Shown: positions 48,150 to 57,363 of the stretch, one piece after another
Position numbering within the stretch: the first letter of the stretch is position 1
Layout of the letters: each line of letters starts with the position of its first letter
From: Elizabethkingia occulta
GTDB taxonomy: Bacteria; Bacteroidota; Bacteroidia; Flavobacteriales; Weeksellaceae
Direction: 5' to 3'
Assembly: GCF_002023715.1 (NCBI RefSeq)
Contig: NZ_MAHX01000002.1
Span: forward strand, 1 to 64,000
Length of the DNA: 64,000 nt
Made by a program: the position numbers and the translations under genes
The notes under the pieces: generated by a model
What the model was told of the DNA's origin: nothing
The model's database searches: none
What the model saw: only the letters and a program-made list of their open reading frames with translations

Positions 48150-50411
48150 ATGCTGAAGAGAATTATCTTAGCCTCATTGATATCTTTGCTGGCTCCCGGA
48201 TTACAGGCGCAAAATAAACAAGTTCCTGCTTACCTGGATGCATCGAAACCTGTAGAACAACGCATTGAAGATGCACTGTCCAGAATGACACTGGAAGAAA
48301 AAGTAGCCATGCTTCATGCACAATCCAAATTTAGTTCTGCCGGAGTTCCGCGCTTAGGAATACCAGAATTCTGGACTACAGATGGTCCGCACGGTGTACG
48401 TCCGGAAGTTTTATGGGACGAATGGGATCAGGCAGGTTGGAGTAACGACTCAATTGTAGCATATCCGGCTCTTACAGCTTTATCGGCTACATGGAACAAA
48501 AGAATGTCATGGAATTACGGTAAAGCCTTGGGTGAAGAAGCCCGTTATCGTAAAAAAGATATTCTGTTAGGCCCTGGTGTAAATATTTACAGAACACCGT
48601 TAAACGGGCGTAATTTTGAATATATGGGAGAAGATCCATATCTCACTTCCAAGATGGTTGTTCCATATATCAAAGGAGTACAGTCCAATGGAGTTGCAAC
48701 CAGTGTGAAGCACTTTGCACTCAATAATCAGGAAGAATTCCGCCATACCAGTAATGTAATTGTAGACGATCGTACTTTATACGAAATATATTTACCACCA
48801 TTTAAAGCCGCTGTTCAGGAAGGAGATTCATGGACAATTATGGGAGCTTATGATAAATATAAGAATCAGTATGCCAGCCAGAATGAATATCTGCTAAACA
48901 AAATTCTGAAAGGAGAATGGGGATATAAAGGTGTGGTGGTATCCGATTGGGGTGCTGTAAACAATACCGAGCAGGCTATTCATAACGGATTGGATATGGA
49001 ATTCGGCAGTTGGACAAACGGACTTTCTGCAGGGACCAGAAATGCATATGACAATTACTATCTGGCAAAACCTTATCTGGATCTTATAAAATCCGGAAAG
49101 GTAGGCACAACAGAGCTGGATGATAAAGTAAGAAGGATTCTGCGTCTTGCCTATAATACGACAATGAATCCTAATAAACCTCTTGGTAACATTGCATCGG
49201 AAGATCATATGGCTGTTGCCAAAGAGATTGGGGAGGAAGGAATTGTATTGCTTCAGAACAATAACAACGTTTTGCCAATAAATACGGATAAAGTCCGTAA
49301 AATTGCGGTAATCGGAGAAAATGCGATTAAGATGATGACAGTGGGCGGAGGTTCTTCATCATTAAAAGTAAAATATGAAACCCTGCCTCTGGAAGGTATT
49401 AAATCGAGGTTTGGTAAAAAAGCCGACGTACAGTATGCACGTGGTTATGTGGGAGATGTTGGTGGAGAATATAATGGTGTGAAATCCGGTCAGAATCTGA
49501 AAGATGACCGTCCGGCTTCGGAATTATTAAATGAAGCTGTTGCATTGGCTAAAAAATCGGATGTAGTAATCTTTGTTGGTGGCCTTAATAAAAGCGACTA
49601 TCAGGATAGTGAAGGACACGACAGAAAAGAATTGGGATTACCATATAACCAGGATCAATTGATTGCTGCATTGGCAAAAGCCAATAAAAATCTTGCTGTA
49701 GTACTGGTTTCCGGTAATGCTGTTTCTATGCCGTGGGTAAAAGAAGTTCCTGCAATTGTTCAGGGATGGTATTTAGGTTCCGAGGCTGGAAATGCTCTTG
49801 CTGCTGTATTAGCCGGAGATGTGAGTCCTTCCGGAAAGTTACCATTTACATTTCCTGTAAAACTGGAAGATAATGCCGCTCATCAGATGGGAGAGTACCC
49901 GGGGAATAAAGCCGAATTGGCTGCCGGAAAAGGAAAAGATCAAAAGAATCCGATTAATATTACTTATAATGAAGGTGTTTTTGTTGGCTACCGTTGGCAT
50001 GATACCAAAAATATAAAACCATTGTTCAGCTTCGGTCATGGTCTTAGCTATACAACTTTTGAATATGGAAAAGTTCGTGCAGATAAAACACAGATAACTC
50101 AGGACGGAACAATTACATTTACGGTAAGTATTAAAAATACCGGTAAAAGAGAAGGTGCTGAGGTTGCTCAGTTATACATCAGTGATCTTAAATCATCTGT
50201 ACCACGTCCGATAAAAGAGCTAAAAGGTTTTGAGAAAATAAACTTGAAACCAGGGGAACAAAAAGAAGTAAGCTTTACAATTGATAAATCAGCATTAAGC
50301 TTCTTTGATGCAGCTAAGCATCAGTGGGTAGCTGAACCAGGAGAATTCGAAGCATTGGTAGGAGCATCTTCTACGGATATTAAGACAAAAGTGAAGTTTA
50401 CACTTCAGTAA
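48150..50411 (+). CDS. bglX: Glycoside hydrolase family 3 beta-glucosidase
   Basis: The 753-residue enzyme has a signal peptide (MLKRIILASLISLLAPGLQAQ). A GH3 N-terminal barrel has GVPEFWTTDGPHG-like RLGIPEFWTTDGPHGVRPE, KHFALNNQE and the nucleophile aspartate in VVVSDWGAV. The GH3 C-terminal domain (AVIGENAIK, GWYLGSEAGNALA, LSYTTFEYG) and a fibronectin-III-like end domain (REGAEVAQLYISDL) follow. It likely removes glucose from beta-glucosides in the periplasm. The bglX symbol is by family resemblance. It shares a bidirectional terminator with the convergent DPP gene. Confidence 0.88.
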   Translation: MLKRIILASLISLLAPGLQAQNKQVPAYLDASKPVEQRIEDALSRMTLEEKVAMLHAQSKFSSAGVPRLGIPEFWTTDGPHGVRPEVLWDEWDQAGWSNDSIVAYPALTALSATWNKRMSWNYGKALGEEARYRKKDILLGPGVNIYRTPLNGRNFEYMGEDPYLTSKMVVPYIKGVQSNGVATSVKHFALNNQEEFRHTSNVIVDDRTLYEIYLPPFKAAVQEGDSWTIMGAYDKYKNQYASQNEYLLNKILKGEWGYKGVVVSDWGAVNNTEQAIHNGLDMEFGSWTNGLSAGTRNAYDNYYLAKPYLDLIKSGKVGTTELDDKVRRILRLAYNTTMNPNKPLGNIASEDHMAVAKEIGEEGIVLLQNNNNVLPINTDKVRKIAVIGENAIKMMTVGGGSSSLKVKYETLPLEGIKSRFGKKADVQYARGYVGDVGGEYNGVKSGQNLKDDRPASELLNEAVALAKKSDVVIFVGGLNKSDYQDSEGHDRKELGLPYNQDQLIAALAKANKNLAVVLVSGNAVSMPWVKEVPAIVQGWYLGSEAGNALAAVLAGDVSPSGKLPFTFPVKLEDNAAHQMGEYPGNKAELAAGKGKDQKNPINITYNEGVFVGYRWHDTKNIKPLFSFGHGLSYTTFEYGKVRADKTQITQDGTITFTVSIKNTGKREGAEVAQLYISDLKSSVPRPIKELKGFEKINLKPGEQKEVSFTIDKSALSFFDAAKHQWVAEPGEFEALVGASSTDIKTKVKFTLQ

Positions 50412-50430
50412 TATTAGGTTAATTAAAAAT

Positions 50431-50460
50431 AAGAAATGCCGGAATATTCCGGCATTTCTT
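50431..50460. terminator. Bidirectional terminator, 30-bp perfect palindrome
   Basis: AAGAAATGCCGGAAT is followed by its exact reverse complement. It serves both converging genes (bglX and the S46 peptidase). Confidence 0.9.
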
Positions 50461-50477
50461 ATTTTTAGTCATGAAGA

Positions 50478-52613
50478 TTATTTTACAATCTTCATTTCGT
50501 TGATCAGCCATTTAGCATCAGCAAACTTATCAATAATGAACAGGACATATTTTGTATCCACCATAATGTTTCTGCTGAAACGTGGATCAAAATTAATATC
50601 ACTCATAGTTCCTTCCCATTGTCTGTCGAAGTTAAGACCTACAAGGTTTCCGTTAGCGTCTAATGCAGGGCTTCCAGAGTTACCACCGGTAGTATGGTTA
50701 GTTGCTGTAAAGTTTACAGGAACATCACCAGTCTGGTCTTTATACATTCCGTAATCTTTAGTGTTGTATAAATCAATAAGCTTTTTAGGAACGTCAAACT
50801 CATAGTCTCCAGGTACATATTTCTCCATTACACCTGCAAGGTGAGTTTTGTAACCATAGGTTACTGCATCTCTTGGGTTAGAGCCTTTTACTACACCATA
50901 AGTTACACGAAGTGTAGAGTTAGCATCCGGGAAGAATTTCTTATCCTTATCTGTTTCCAGTTGCTGCTTCATATATTTCTTCTGAAGTGCATCAATTTCT
51001 GCCTGTAAAGAAGCATATTTAGGATCTACTTTCTGAGAGTAGGCATCTTTTATAGATAAAGCCAGTTTGTAGAAAGGATCGTTTTTAATAGCAGTGGCAA
51101 AACCAGCATCAGCAAAAATCTTGTCAATGTTCTGATTTGTATAAGTGCCATTTAGTGCTTTACGTCCACTGATTATAGAGTTTTTAGACCAGTCCTCGAT
51201 TACTGTAAGGTTTTTGTTTACATCACTAAACTGAGCAAAACCTGATGGCAGGAAGTCTGCTGGAGTTTTCTGTACATACAGCGCCAATAATTTAGCTGTT
51301 ACCTTAGCATCCAGTTCACCTTCGTAATCTTTATAGAAAGAAGTTAAAGTATTTTTCAACTTCTTAGTAGATTCCGGAGTCGCTTTTCCGGATTCAACAT
51401 CCTGAAAATAAGTGATAAAATAATTAGCAAGACGCAATGTTTCAGCATTTCTTGTAACCTCAGTATAATAAGCGTTGTTTAGGGCATAAGGCGCCTGCTC
51501 GCTATACAGCTGGTTAAATTTATCAATAGTTGCTTTTACTTCCTGGTTTTTCTGTGCCAGAGTTTGCTCATAAGCTTGTTTTTTAGCTACAGCATTAGAT
51601 TTTTTCAAACCTTCTACTTCACCCATCCACTTTTTCCAGTAGTTAGCCACAGAAGCATATTTAGAAGCATACTTTATACGGGTTGCATTATCAGTACGCA
51701 TCTTTTCGTCAAGAGTTTTCAACGCAATATCACGTACTGTAATTTTTGCAGGATCTGTATCATTAATGATTTTTTCTACTGCAACAGAAGGAAGATATTC
51801 AGTTGTTTTTCCCGGGAATCCAAAAACGAATGTGAAGTCACCTTCCTTAAGATCTTTTACAGATACCGGAAGTGAATATTTCGGAGTATATGGAATGTTA
51901 TCTTTAGAATATTCTGCAGGTTTATTGTTTTTGTCCGCATAGATACGGAACATAGAGAAATCTCCTGTATGTCTTGGCCATACCCAGTTGTCAGTATCCG
52001 AACCAAATTTACCGATAGATTGAGGTGGAGCTCCTACTAAACGGATATCTTTGAAAGTTTCAATAATGAATGCATAGTATTTGTTACCATCATACATGGA
52101 TTTGATAACGACTTTCTGAGAAGGCTCCAATTTGAAACTTGCTTTTGCAGCCTCTATATTTTTATCAATTGCAGCTTTTACATCCTTAGCAGCAAGGTTT
52201 TCTGTACCCGGAAGAATTTGATTGGTTACCTCCTTAATATCAGTAATGAAATCTACTACTACACCTGGATTAGGAAGTTCTTCTCCCATATTTTTTGCCC
52301 AGAAGCCGTTACTTAGAAGGTCATTCTGTACTGTAGAGTGTGCCTGAATTTGTCCAAAACCACAGTGGTGATTTGTTAATAACAAACCTTTTGGAGATAT
52401 AATTTCAGCAGTACAGCCTCCATTGAATTGCACTACAGCATCTTTAATACTAGGCTTTTGAGTATTGAAAATATCTTTTGCAGAAATCTTCATTCCCAAT
52501 TCCTTCATTTCCTTTTCATTTAACTCTGTAGGAATCCACATTCCTCCTGCCTGTTGAGCAAAAGCCGTTACTGCGGGGAGTAAAGCAAGTGCTAGTAGGA
52601 TGTTTTTCTTCAT
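50478..52613 (-). CDS. Family S46 dipeptidyl peptidase, DPP11-like
   Basis: The 711-residue protein has a signal peptide (MKKNILLALALLPAVTAFAQ) and the S46 order. The catalytic histidine region is LLLTNHHCGFGQIQAHST, the aspartate region is GSDTDNWVWPRHTGDFSMFR, and the serine region is TTGGNSGSPALDANGNLVGLNFDRQWEG. The Arg in NFDRQWEG corresponds to the arginine that, in Porphyromonas enzymes, gives DPP11 its Asp/Glu preference where DPP7 has Gly. So an acidic-residue-specific exopeptidase is likely. It works in the periplasm, releasing dipeptides for catabolism. Confidence 0.92.
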   Translation of the reverse strand: MKKNILLALALLPAVTAFAQQAGGMWIPTELNEKEMKELGMKISAKDIFNTQKPSIKDAVVQFNGGCTAEIISPKGLLLTNHHCGFGQIQAHSTVQNDLLSNGFWAKNMGEELPNPGVVVDFITDIKEVTNQILPGTENLAAKDVKAAIDKNIEAAKASFKLEPSQKVVIKSMYDGNKYYAFIIETFKDIRLVGAPPQSIGKFGSDTDNWVWPRHTGDFSMFRIYADKNNKPAEYSKDNIPYTPKYSLPVSVKDLKEGDFTFVFGFPGKTTEYLPSVAVEKIINDTDPAKITVRDIALKTLDEKMRTDNATRIKYASKYASVANYWKKWMGEVEGLKKSNAVAKKQAYEQTLAQKNQEVKATIDKFNQLYSEQAPYALNNAYYTEVTRNAETLRLANYFITYFQDVESGKATPESTKKLKNTLTSFYKDYEGELDAKVTAKLLALYVQKTPADFLPSGFAQFSDVNKNLTVIEDWSKNSIISGRKALNGTYTNQNIDKIFADAGFATAIKNDPFYKLALSIKDAYSQKVDPKYASLQAEIDALQKKYMKQQLETDKDKKFFPDANSTLRVTYGVVKGSNPRDAVTYGYKTHLAGVMEKYVPGDYEFDVPKKLIDLYNTKDYGMYKDQTGDVPVNFTATNHTTGGNSGSPALDANGNLVGLNFDRQWEGTMSDINFDPRFSRNIMVDTKYVLFIIDKFADAKWLINEMKIVK

Positions 52614-52746
52614 AAACTAAAATTTGCCCCAATTTACGAAGAATATTTAGGATAGACTGAGTTTATATTAAATTCTGTAAGTTGGTAAAAATGGCTTGAA
52701 ATTTGGATTGTAGGCGATAAATTTCACAGCTAAAATTAACTAAAAG

Positions 52747-53223
52747 ATGAAAAAAAATGTATTACTGATTGCTGCTACAGCTGGACTTTTATTAGTGTCA
52801 TGCTCACAAAAAAAGGAGCTACAACCCGGAAGTGGAGTTGAAGGGACAACAGCCGAAGTTAAAACAGATTCAATATCTGTAGAACCGATTACTAATGATG
52901 GTCACAATTCTCAAAATTCATTAGACTGGGCCGGGACTTATGAAGGAACATTGCCTTGTGCAGACTGCCCTGGAATTAAAACCACTATTACATTGAAGGA
53001 TGACAATACCTATACAATGACTGAAGAGTATGTTGATAAAAAAACAAAAGCAGAGGATAAAGGTAAATTTGAGTGGGATAAGAGAGGCGGAAAGATTTCC
53101 TTAGTAAGTAAAGATGGTAAAAGACAATATATCGTTGGCGAGAACCAATTGATCCATCTTGATATGGACGGAAAAGAAATTACCGGACCAAATAAAGATC
53201 TTTATATTCTGAAAAAGAAATAA
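52747..53223 (+). CDS. NlpE-like copper-resistance/stress lipoprotein
   Basis: The 158-residue protein has lipoprotein signal MKKNVLLIAATAGLLLVSC. The NlpE N-terminal domain is shown by WAGTYEGTLPCADCPGIKTTITLKDDNTYTM with its CxxC motif. In E. coli, NlpE senses surface contact and copper and signals to Cpx. Flavobacteria lack Cpx, so a metal-binding or envelope role is more likely. It is a single gene with its own terminator. Confidence 0.85.
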   Translation: MKKNVLLIAATAGLLLVSCSQKKELQPGSGVEGTTAEVKTDSISVEPITNDGHNSQNSLDWAGTYEGTLPCADCPGIKTTITLKDDNTYTMTEEYVDKKTKAEDKGKFEWDKRGGKISLVSKDGKRQYIVGENQLIHLDMDGKEITGPNKDLYILKKK

Positions 53224-53244
53224 GGTTTATTGATAACAAAAGTG

Positions 53245-53276
53245 AACTCCCTGAAATCATTCAGGGAGTTTTTTTA
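53245..53276. terminator. Bidirectional terminator after the NlpE-like gene
   Basis: AACTCCCTGA (53245-53254) pairs with TCAGGGAGTT (53261-53270), followed by T7 in one direction. It lies between converging genes. Confidence 0.88.
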
Positions 53277-53645
53277 TACCAGTCTGCAAGGAACCTCCAA
53301 ATCTTCGGTCAGATAGTAACTACAGCATAAACGATGATATCCATCGGCAATAATTAGTTCATTCTGACCTCTTACCAAAAGGATAGGAGAGAGCTTTTTA
53401 TTCTTTTCTACCTTTTTCAGATTTTCCTTTACATGAATATTGGTTTCAGGAAGCAAGGCCAGCTTACTTGCCCTTAATATATCTTTGGACTTCTTCTTTA
53501 TAGTGGGTGCTTTTTTTAGTTTTGCAACGATCTTTTTAGCTTCATCCGGCACAAAAAGAAGTTCTAAATAATCTTGTGCAGCAGGAAAATCATGTTCCTC
53601 CGGCTCTTTTAACCAGATATCTGCTTGTGGTGTATTTTTCTTCAT
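53274..53645 (-). CDS. ParB-like hypothetical protein
   Basis: The 123-residue soluble protein is lysine-rich in its centre. It ends with LSPILLVRGQNELIIADGYHRLCCSYYL, which matches the ParB/Srx nuclease-like core with its ADGYHR motif. It lacks the HTH of chromosomal ParB. Its start is 11 bases after the MgtC-like gene stop, so the two form an operon. Family members of this kind are common but uncharacterised. Confidence 0.7.
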   Translation of the reverse strand: MKKNTPQADIWLKEPEEHDFPAAQDYLELLFVPDEAKKIVAKLKKAPTIKKKSKDILRASKLALLPETNIHVKENLKKVEKNKKLSPILLVRGQNELIIADGYHRLCCSYYLTEDLEVPCRLV

Positions 53646-53656
53646 TAGAGAATTTT

Positions 53657-54301
53657 TTAAAATTGATATGAAGTGATTTTTTCATCATCCATCAGTTGTT
53701 GGATCAATGCCAGGTGGTGTCTGTTTTTTCCGGATAGTCTCCATGTTGTAGCCAATACGCCCTGTCCATATTGTTGTCTGGTAATAATAAAGCTCAGATG
53801 GTGCTTTTTAAATATACTTTCACAATAAGCAAAGTCAGATTGTGATGAGGTTGTAATTTTATATTCCCGTATTTTGTGATGGTTATCTATATAATCCTGA
53901 AGATAGGTTAACAGGCTGAGAATAGCCATTACCAAAGCGGTACCTAATAATGCCAGATAAACATAACCTGAGCCTACACACATACCCAGTGATGCAGTAG
54001 CCCAAATTGTAGTAGCTGTAGTAATCCCGCCAATTTTATTATCATCTTTGAAGATAACACCGGCGCCCAGAAATCCTATACCAGTGATGATATTAGCCGC
54101 TAACCGATCCGGATTTTCTACTCCGATTTTTATAGAAAGTATGGTGAATAAACAGGATCCGAAACATACCAGAATAAAGGTACGCAGGCCAGCCGATTTA
54201 TTTCTGTATTCCCGTTCTGCTCCAATAATAAGTCCGATAATAACAGAAATAATAATAAGCAGTAATTCATTCTGTACAGGAAGTTTATCAAATATATCCA
54301 T
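53657..54301 (-). CDS. MgtC/SapB-family inner-membrane protein
   Basis: The 214-residue protein has about five membrane segments in residues 10-140, with the family motif IGLIIGAEREYRNKSAGLRTF and the glycine-rich GIGFLGAGVIFKDDNKIGGITTATTIW. A cytoplasmic ACT-like C-terminal domain follows. MgtC proteins are linked to low-magnesium growth and to modulation of the F-ATPase. It is transcribed with the ParB-like gene and separated from the kdp operon by a terminator. Confidence 0.88.
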   Translation of the reverse strand: MDIFDKLPVQNELLLIIISVIIGLIIGAEREYRNKSAGLRTFILVCFGSCLFTILSIKIGVENPDRLAANIITGIGFLGAGVIFKDDNKIGGITTATTIWATASLGMCVGSGYVYLALLGTALVMAILSLLTYLQDYIDNHHKIREYKITTSSQSDFAYCESIFKKHHLSFIITRQQYGQGVLATTWRLSGKNRHHLALIQQLMDDEKITSYQF

Positions 54302-54335
54302 AGCGCTGAAAATGATAAATAAATGTACAAAAAAA

Positions 54336-54359
54336 CCTGTTACTATTTTTAGTAACAGG
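54336..54359 (-). terminator. Terminator of the kdp operon
   Basis: CCTGTTACT (54336-54344) pairs with AGTAACAGG (54351-54359); on the minus strand a T run follows, 24 bases past the histidine-kinase stop. Confidence 0.85.
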
Positions 54360-54382
54360 CCTTTTGATGGTATATACTTTAT

Positions 54383-56104
54383 TTAAATATCAGAAACAGG
54401 CAATGTGAAATAGAAAGTGCTTCCCTGATTCAGAGAACTGGATACACCAATTTCACCATGTTGCTTTTCAATGAAGTTTTTAGAGATTGCCAGTCCCAGT
54501 CCTGTTCCGCTCTGATGTTCTCCGGGTACCTGGAAGTAACGGTCGAATATCTGGCGGTGATATTTTTCATCAATTCCTTTTCCACTGTCCGAGATACCAA
54601 ACCGCACAAAGGCACCTCTTTTCTCTACAAGAATTCGGATACTCTCTTCGGGGAATGAATGTTTGATAGCATTGCTCAGGAAATTGTTAATAACCCATAC
54701 CGTTTTATCGAAATCTGCAGTTACACGGTCTTCCTTCTCTGTCTTTATTTCTGTAGTAATGAAGATATTTTTTTGGTCTGCCAGCATTTCCACATTTTTA
54801 ACGGCTGTATAAACCAGTTCTTCCGGATTACAAGATTCAACATTCAGCCGTATATTACCACTTTCTACCTGAGAAAGATTAAGTAACTCACTGGTTATGG
54901 TTAGCAGACGCTGTCCATCTTCATCTATACTTTTCAATAATTCTTGTTGCTGTTCATTCAAGGTACCAAATTTCTGATTACCCAAGAGCTGAACACCCAT
55001 TTTAATAGCTGCAATAGGAGTTTTTAGTTCATGAGAGATAGTAGCAATGAAATTGGTTTTGGCAAAATCTAATTCTTTGAAAGGTGTAATGTTGCGAAGA
55101 AGGATTACTTTGCCAATATTTTTCTTTTCTTTCTCACCTGTTTTAATCGTATTGATAGGAATTACATCCTGTTCAAAATAACTCTCTTTATTATCGGCTG
55201 CAATTTTTATAGGTTCTTCCGAAGGATGATCAATATTCTTGAGAAGCTCCCGAAGCAAATCATTGTTTATAGCGACTTCATGGGCTGTTTTTCCCATAAG
55301 CTCTTCTTTCTTCAAATTGGTTATTCTCAGAGCCTGATCGTTGATCATGTAGATGAAGTGGTTTTCATCCAGACCAATAACAGCATCGTGCATATTGTTG
55401 ACAAGTGTTTCAATACGTTTTTTATCCATTAGTTGCTTGGACAGATTACTGCTCTCATATTCCTCCAGCTTTTCGGCCATGATGTTGAATGAATCTGCGA
55501 GATCATTGAATTCTTCACTGCCTTTGAAGTGAACTCTTTCATGATAATTTCTACCGGCAATCTGTCGGATACTGGATGTAAGCTGCCGGATAGGTTCGGC
55601 AATGGTCTGAGGTAGATTAAAAAGAAGCGTAAAGGCAATCATAAAGCAAACCGTACCTAGACTCACAATCCAGAATGTAGCATTGCCAGCAGTAACAATA
55701 GCTGTATCACTTTTCCTTTCAATAGCCTTCATATTCAGAGACATGATTTTTGCCAGATCACTGCGGATTTGCTTTTCGCCGGCATCTGTTTTTTGTTCTA
55801 AATATTTTTTAAAATGGATATTGAGACTATGAGTTGCCTCTTTCTCTCCCGGTTCCGAAAGATTCTTTTCCTGAAAAGCATTATTTATTCTGAAGTTTTT
55901 TACGGCCTGAGCACTATCCGTATCTATCTTATCCAGTGCCAGCATCATATTTTTAGCATACTCCAGACTGTTATAATTGGCTGTAAGAATTTTTTCTGTG
56001 TCGGATTTTAGTTTATTGATATATAAAGCACCAATTACTGAAAGTAAAACAATCAGTAAAAACAGAAGCCCGACTCCTAAAGTGAGTTTTGTTTTAAGTT
56101 TCAT
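54383..56104 (-). CDS. HAMP-PAS sensor histidine kinase of the kdp operon
   Basis: The 573-residue protein has two membrane helices (about 10-30 and 145-167) around a short periplasmic loop, then HAMP (LPQTIAEPIRQLTSSIRQIAGRNY), PAS (IETLVNNMHDAVIGLDENHFIY), the phospho-accepting box ISHELKTPIAAIKMGV and an ATPase domain with FLSNAIKH, DSGKGI and GTGLGLAISKNF. It probably supplies the kinase half that is missing from the neighbouring KdpD protein, whose gene stops 5 bases upstream. No response regulator is present in the window. Confidence 0.9.
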   Translation of the reverse strand: MKLKTKLTLGVGLLFLLIVLLSVIGALYINKLKSDTEKILTANYNSLEYAKNMMLALDKIDTDSAQAVKNFRINNAFQEKNLSEPGEKEATHSLNIHFKKYLEQKTDAGEKQIRSDLAKIMSLNMKAIERKSDTAIVTAGNATFWIVSLGTVCFMIAFTLLFNLPQTIAEPIRQLTSSIRQIAGRNYHERVHFKGSEEFNDLADSFNIMAEKLEEYESSNLSKQLMDKKRIETLVNNMHDAVIGLDENHFIYMINDQALRITNLKKEELMGKTAHEVAINNDLLRELLKNIDHPSEEPIKIAADNKESYFEQDVIPINTIKTGEKEKKNIGKVILLRNITPFKELDFAKTNFIATISHELKTPIAAIKMGVQLLGNQKFGTLNEQQQELLKSIDEDGQRLLTITSELLNLSQVESGNIRLNVESCNPEELVYTAVKNVEMLADQKNIFITTEIKTEKEDRVTADFDKTVWVINNFLSNAIKHSFPEESIRILVEKRGAFVRFGISDSGKGIDEKYHRQIFDRYFQVPGEHQSGTGLGLAISKNFIEKQHGEIGVSSSLNQGSTFYFTLPVSDI

Positions 56105-56109
56105 AGCGC

Positions 56110-57219
56110 TTAGGATAAAATAATAATATCAATATGTTTTTCGTTCAGTCGGTTCATTAAAGTGTAAATCCAACTGTAACCAGATATACGTTGCCATAGT
56201 TTGGGGCGAGGTTTTCCAATACATACTGTAGTAATATTGTGTTGGTTTACATATTCCAATATACCCTGATGAACACTGCTTTCTTTCATGCGTACAACTT
56301 TAGCGCCTAATTCTTGCGCTAAGTTAAAATTATTAATCAGGTATCGTTGCTTATCGAGGGCAATTTTTTCCGGTCCTTCCGAAGGTTTCTGAATATAGAG
56401 AACAGTCCATGGACTGCTGTAATAACTAGCGAGGCGGGCTGTTTTCCGGATAATTGTTTTGGCTACTTTTTCGTTACTGCTGATACAGGCCAGAAATTTG
56501 ACCGGTTTGAAGTTCTCTGTTTTTATCTCAGCTTCTACTTTTCTTTCCACGTGGGTTGCCACTTCTTTCAGGGCCAGTTCCCGTAATTGTAAAATATGAT
56601 TGCTCTGAAAGAAATTAGCCAGAGCTGTTTCAATTTTTTCTTTTTTGTAGATTTTTCCTTCTTTCAGACGGGTTAGCAACTCATCTGCTGTAAGGTCTAT
56701 GTTTACAACTTCATCTGCAAGAGCCAGAACTTTATCGGGAACACGCTCGGAGACTTCTATACCGGTAATGTTTTTCACATCTTCATTCAGACTTTCAATA
56801 TGCTGAATATTCATGGCGCTGATCACGTTAATTCCGTTTTCCAGAATTTCCAGTACGTCCTGCCAGCGTTTTTTATTTTTAGAACCTTCTACATTAGTAT
56901 GGGCTAATTCATCTACCAGTACAACTTCCGGATGATCATTAATGATTGCCTGAAGATCCATTTCCTCCAGATATTTTCCTTTGTAGAATATTGATCTTCT
57001 ATCAATGGTAGGAATTCCTATAGCCAATGCATCGGTTTCCTCTCTGCCATGGGTTTCAATGAAACCGGCTTTTACATCGATACCGTTTCTCAACAGGGTA
57101 TGGGCTTCCTGAAGCATACGAAAAGTTTTTCCTACGCCGGCGCTCATTCCGATGTATATCTTGAATTTTCCACGTTTGGACTTCTGGATAAGTTGTAAAA
57201 AATGGTCAGCTGATGACAT
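56110..57219 (-). CDS. kdpD: KdpD sensor domain protein without kinase
   Basis: The 369-residue protein covers only the cytoplasmic N-terminal part of KdpD. It has a P-loop-like GMSAGVGKT (24-32), the switch segment VVLVDELAHTNVEGSKNKKRW (Walker-B-like) and a C-terminal universal-stress domain (about 235-369, KFLACISSNEKVAK...ITTVCIGKPRPKLWQR). The transmembrane and kinase parts of the E. coli-type protein are absent. A separate histidine kinase follows immediately. The split arrangement is common in Bacteroidota. Confidence 0.9.
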   Translation of the reverse strand: MSSADHFLQLIQKSKRGKFKIYIGMSAGVGKTFRMLQEAHTLLRNGIDVKAGFIETHGREETDALAIGIPTIDRRSIFYKGKYLEEMDLQAIINDHPEVVLVDELAHTNVEGSKNKKRWQDVLEILENGINVISAMNIQHIESLNEDVKNITGIEVSERVPDKVLALADEVVNIDLTADELLTRLKEGKIYKKEKIETALANFFQSNHILQLRELALKEVATHVERKVEAEIKTENFKPVKFLACISSNEKVAKTIIRKTARLASYYSSPWTVLYIQKPSEGPEKIALDKQRYLINNFNLAQELGAKVVRMKESSVHQGILEYVNQHNITTVCIGKPRPKLWQRISGYSWIYTLMNRLNEKHIDIIILS

Positions 57220-57363
57220 TACCTAAATTTATTGATGTTTTAATGAATTGTAAAATTGTGGAATCGTAAAGTTGTCTTTTGGCTTTTTTGTTATTCTGTA
57301 ACGTTATAAATACACAAAAGAACAACTTTACCATTTCTCACTTCTCTTTCTATTTGTAATTTT

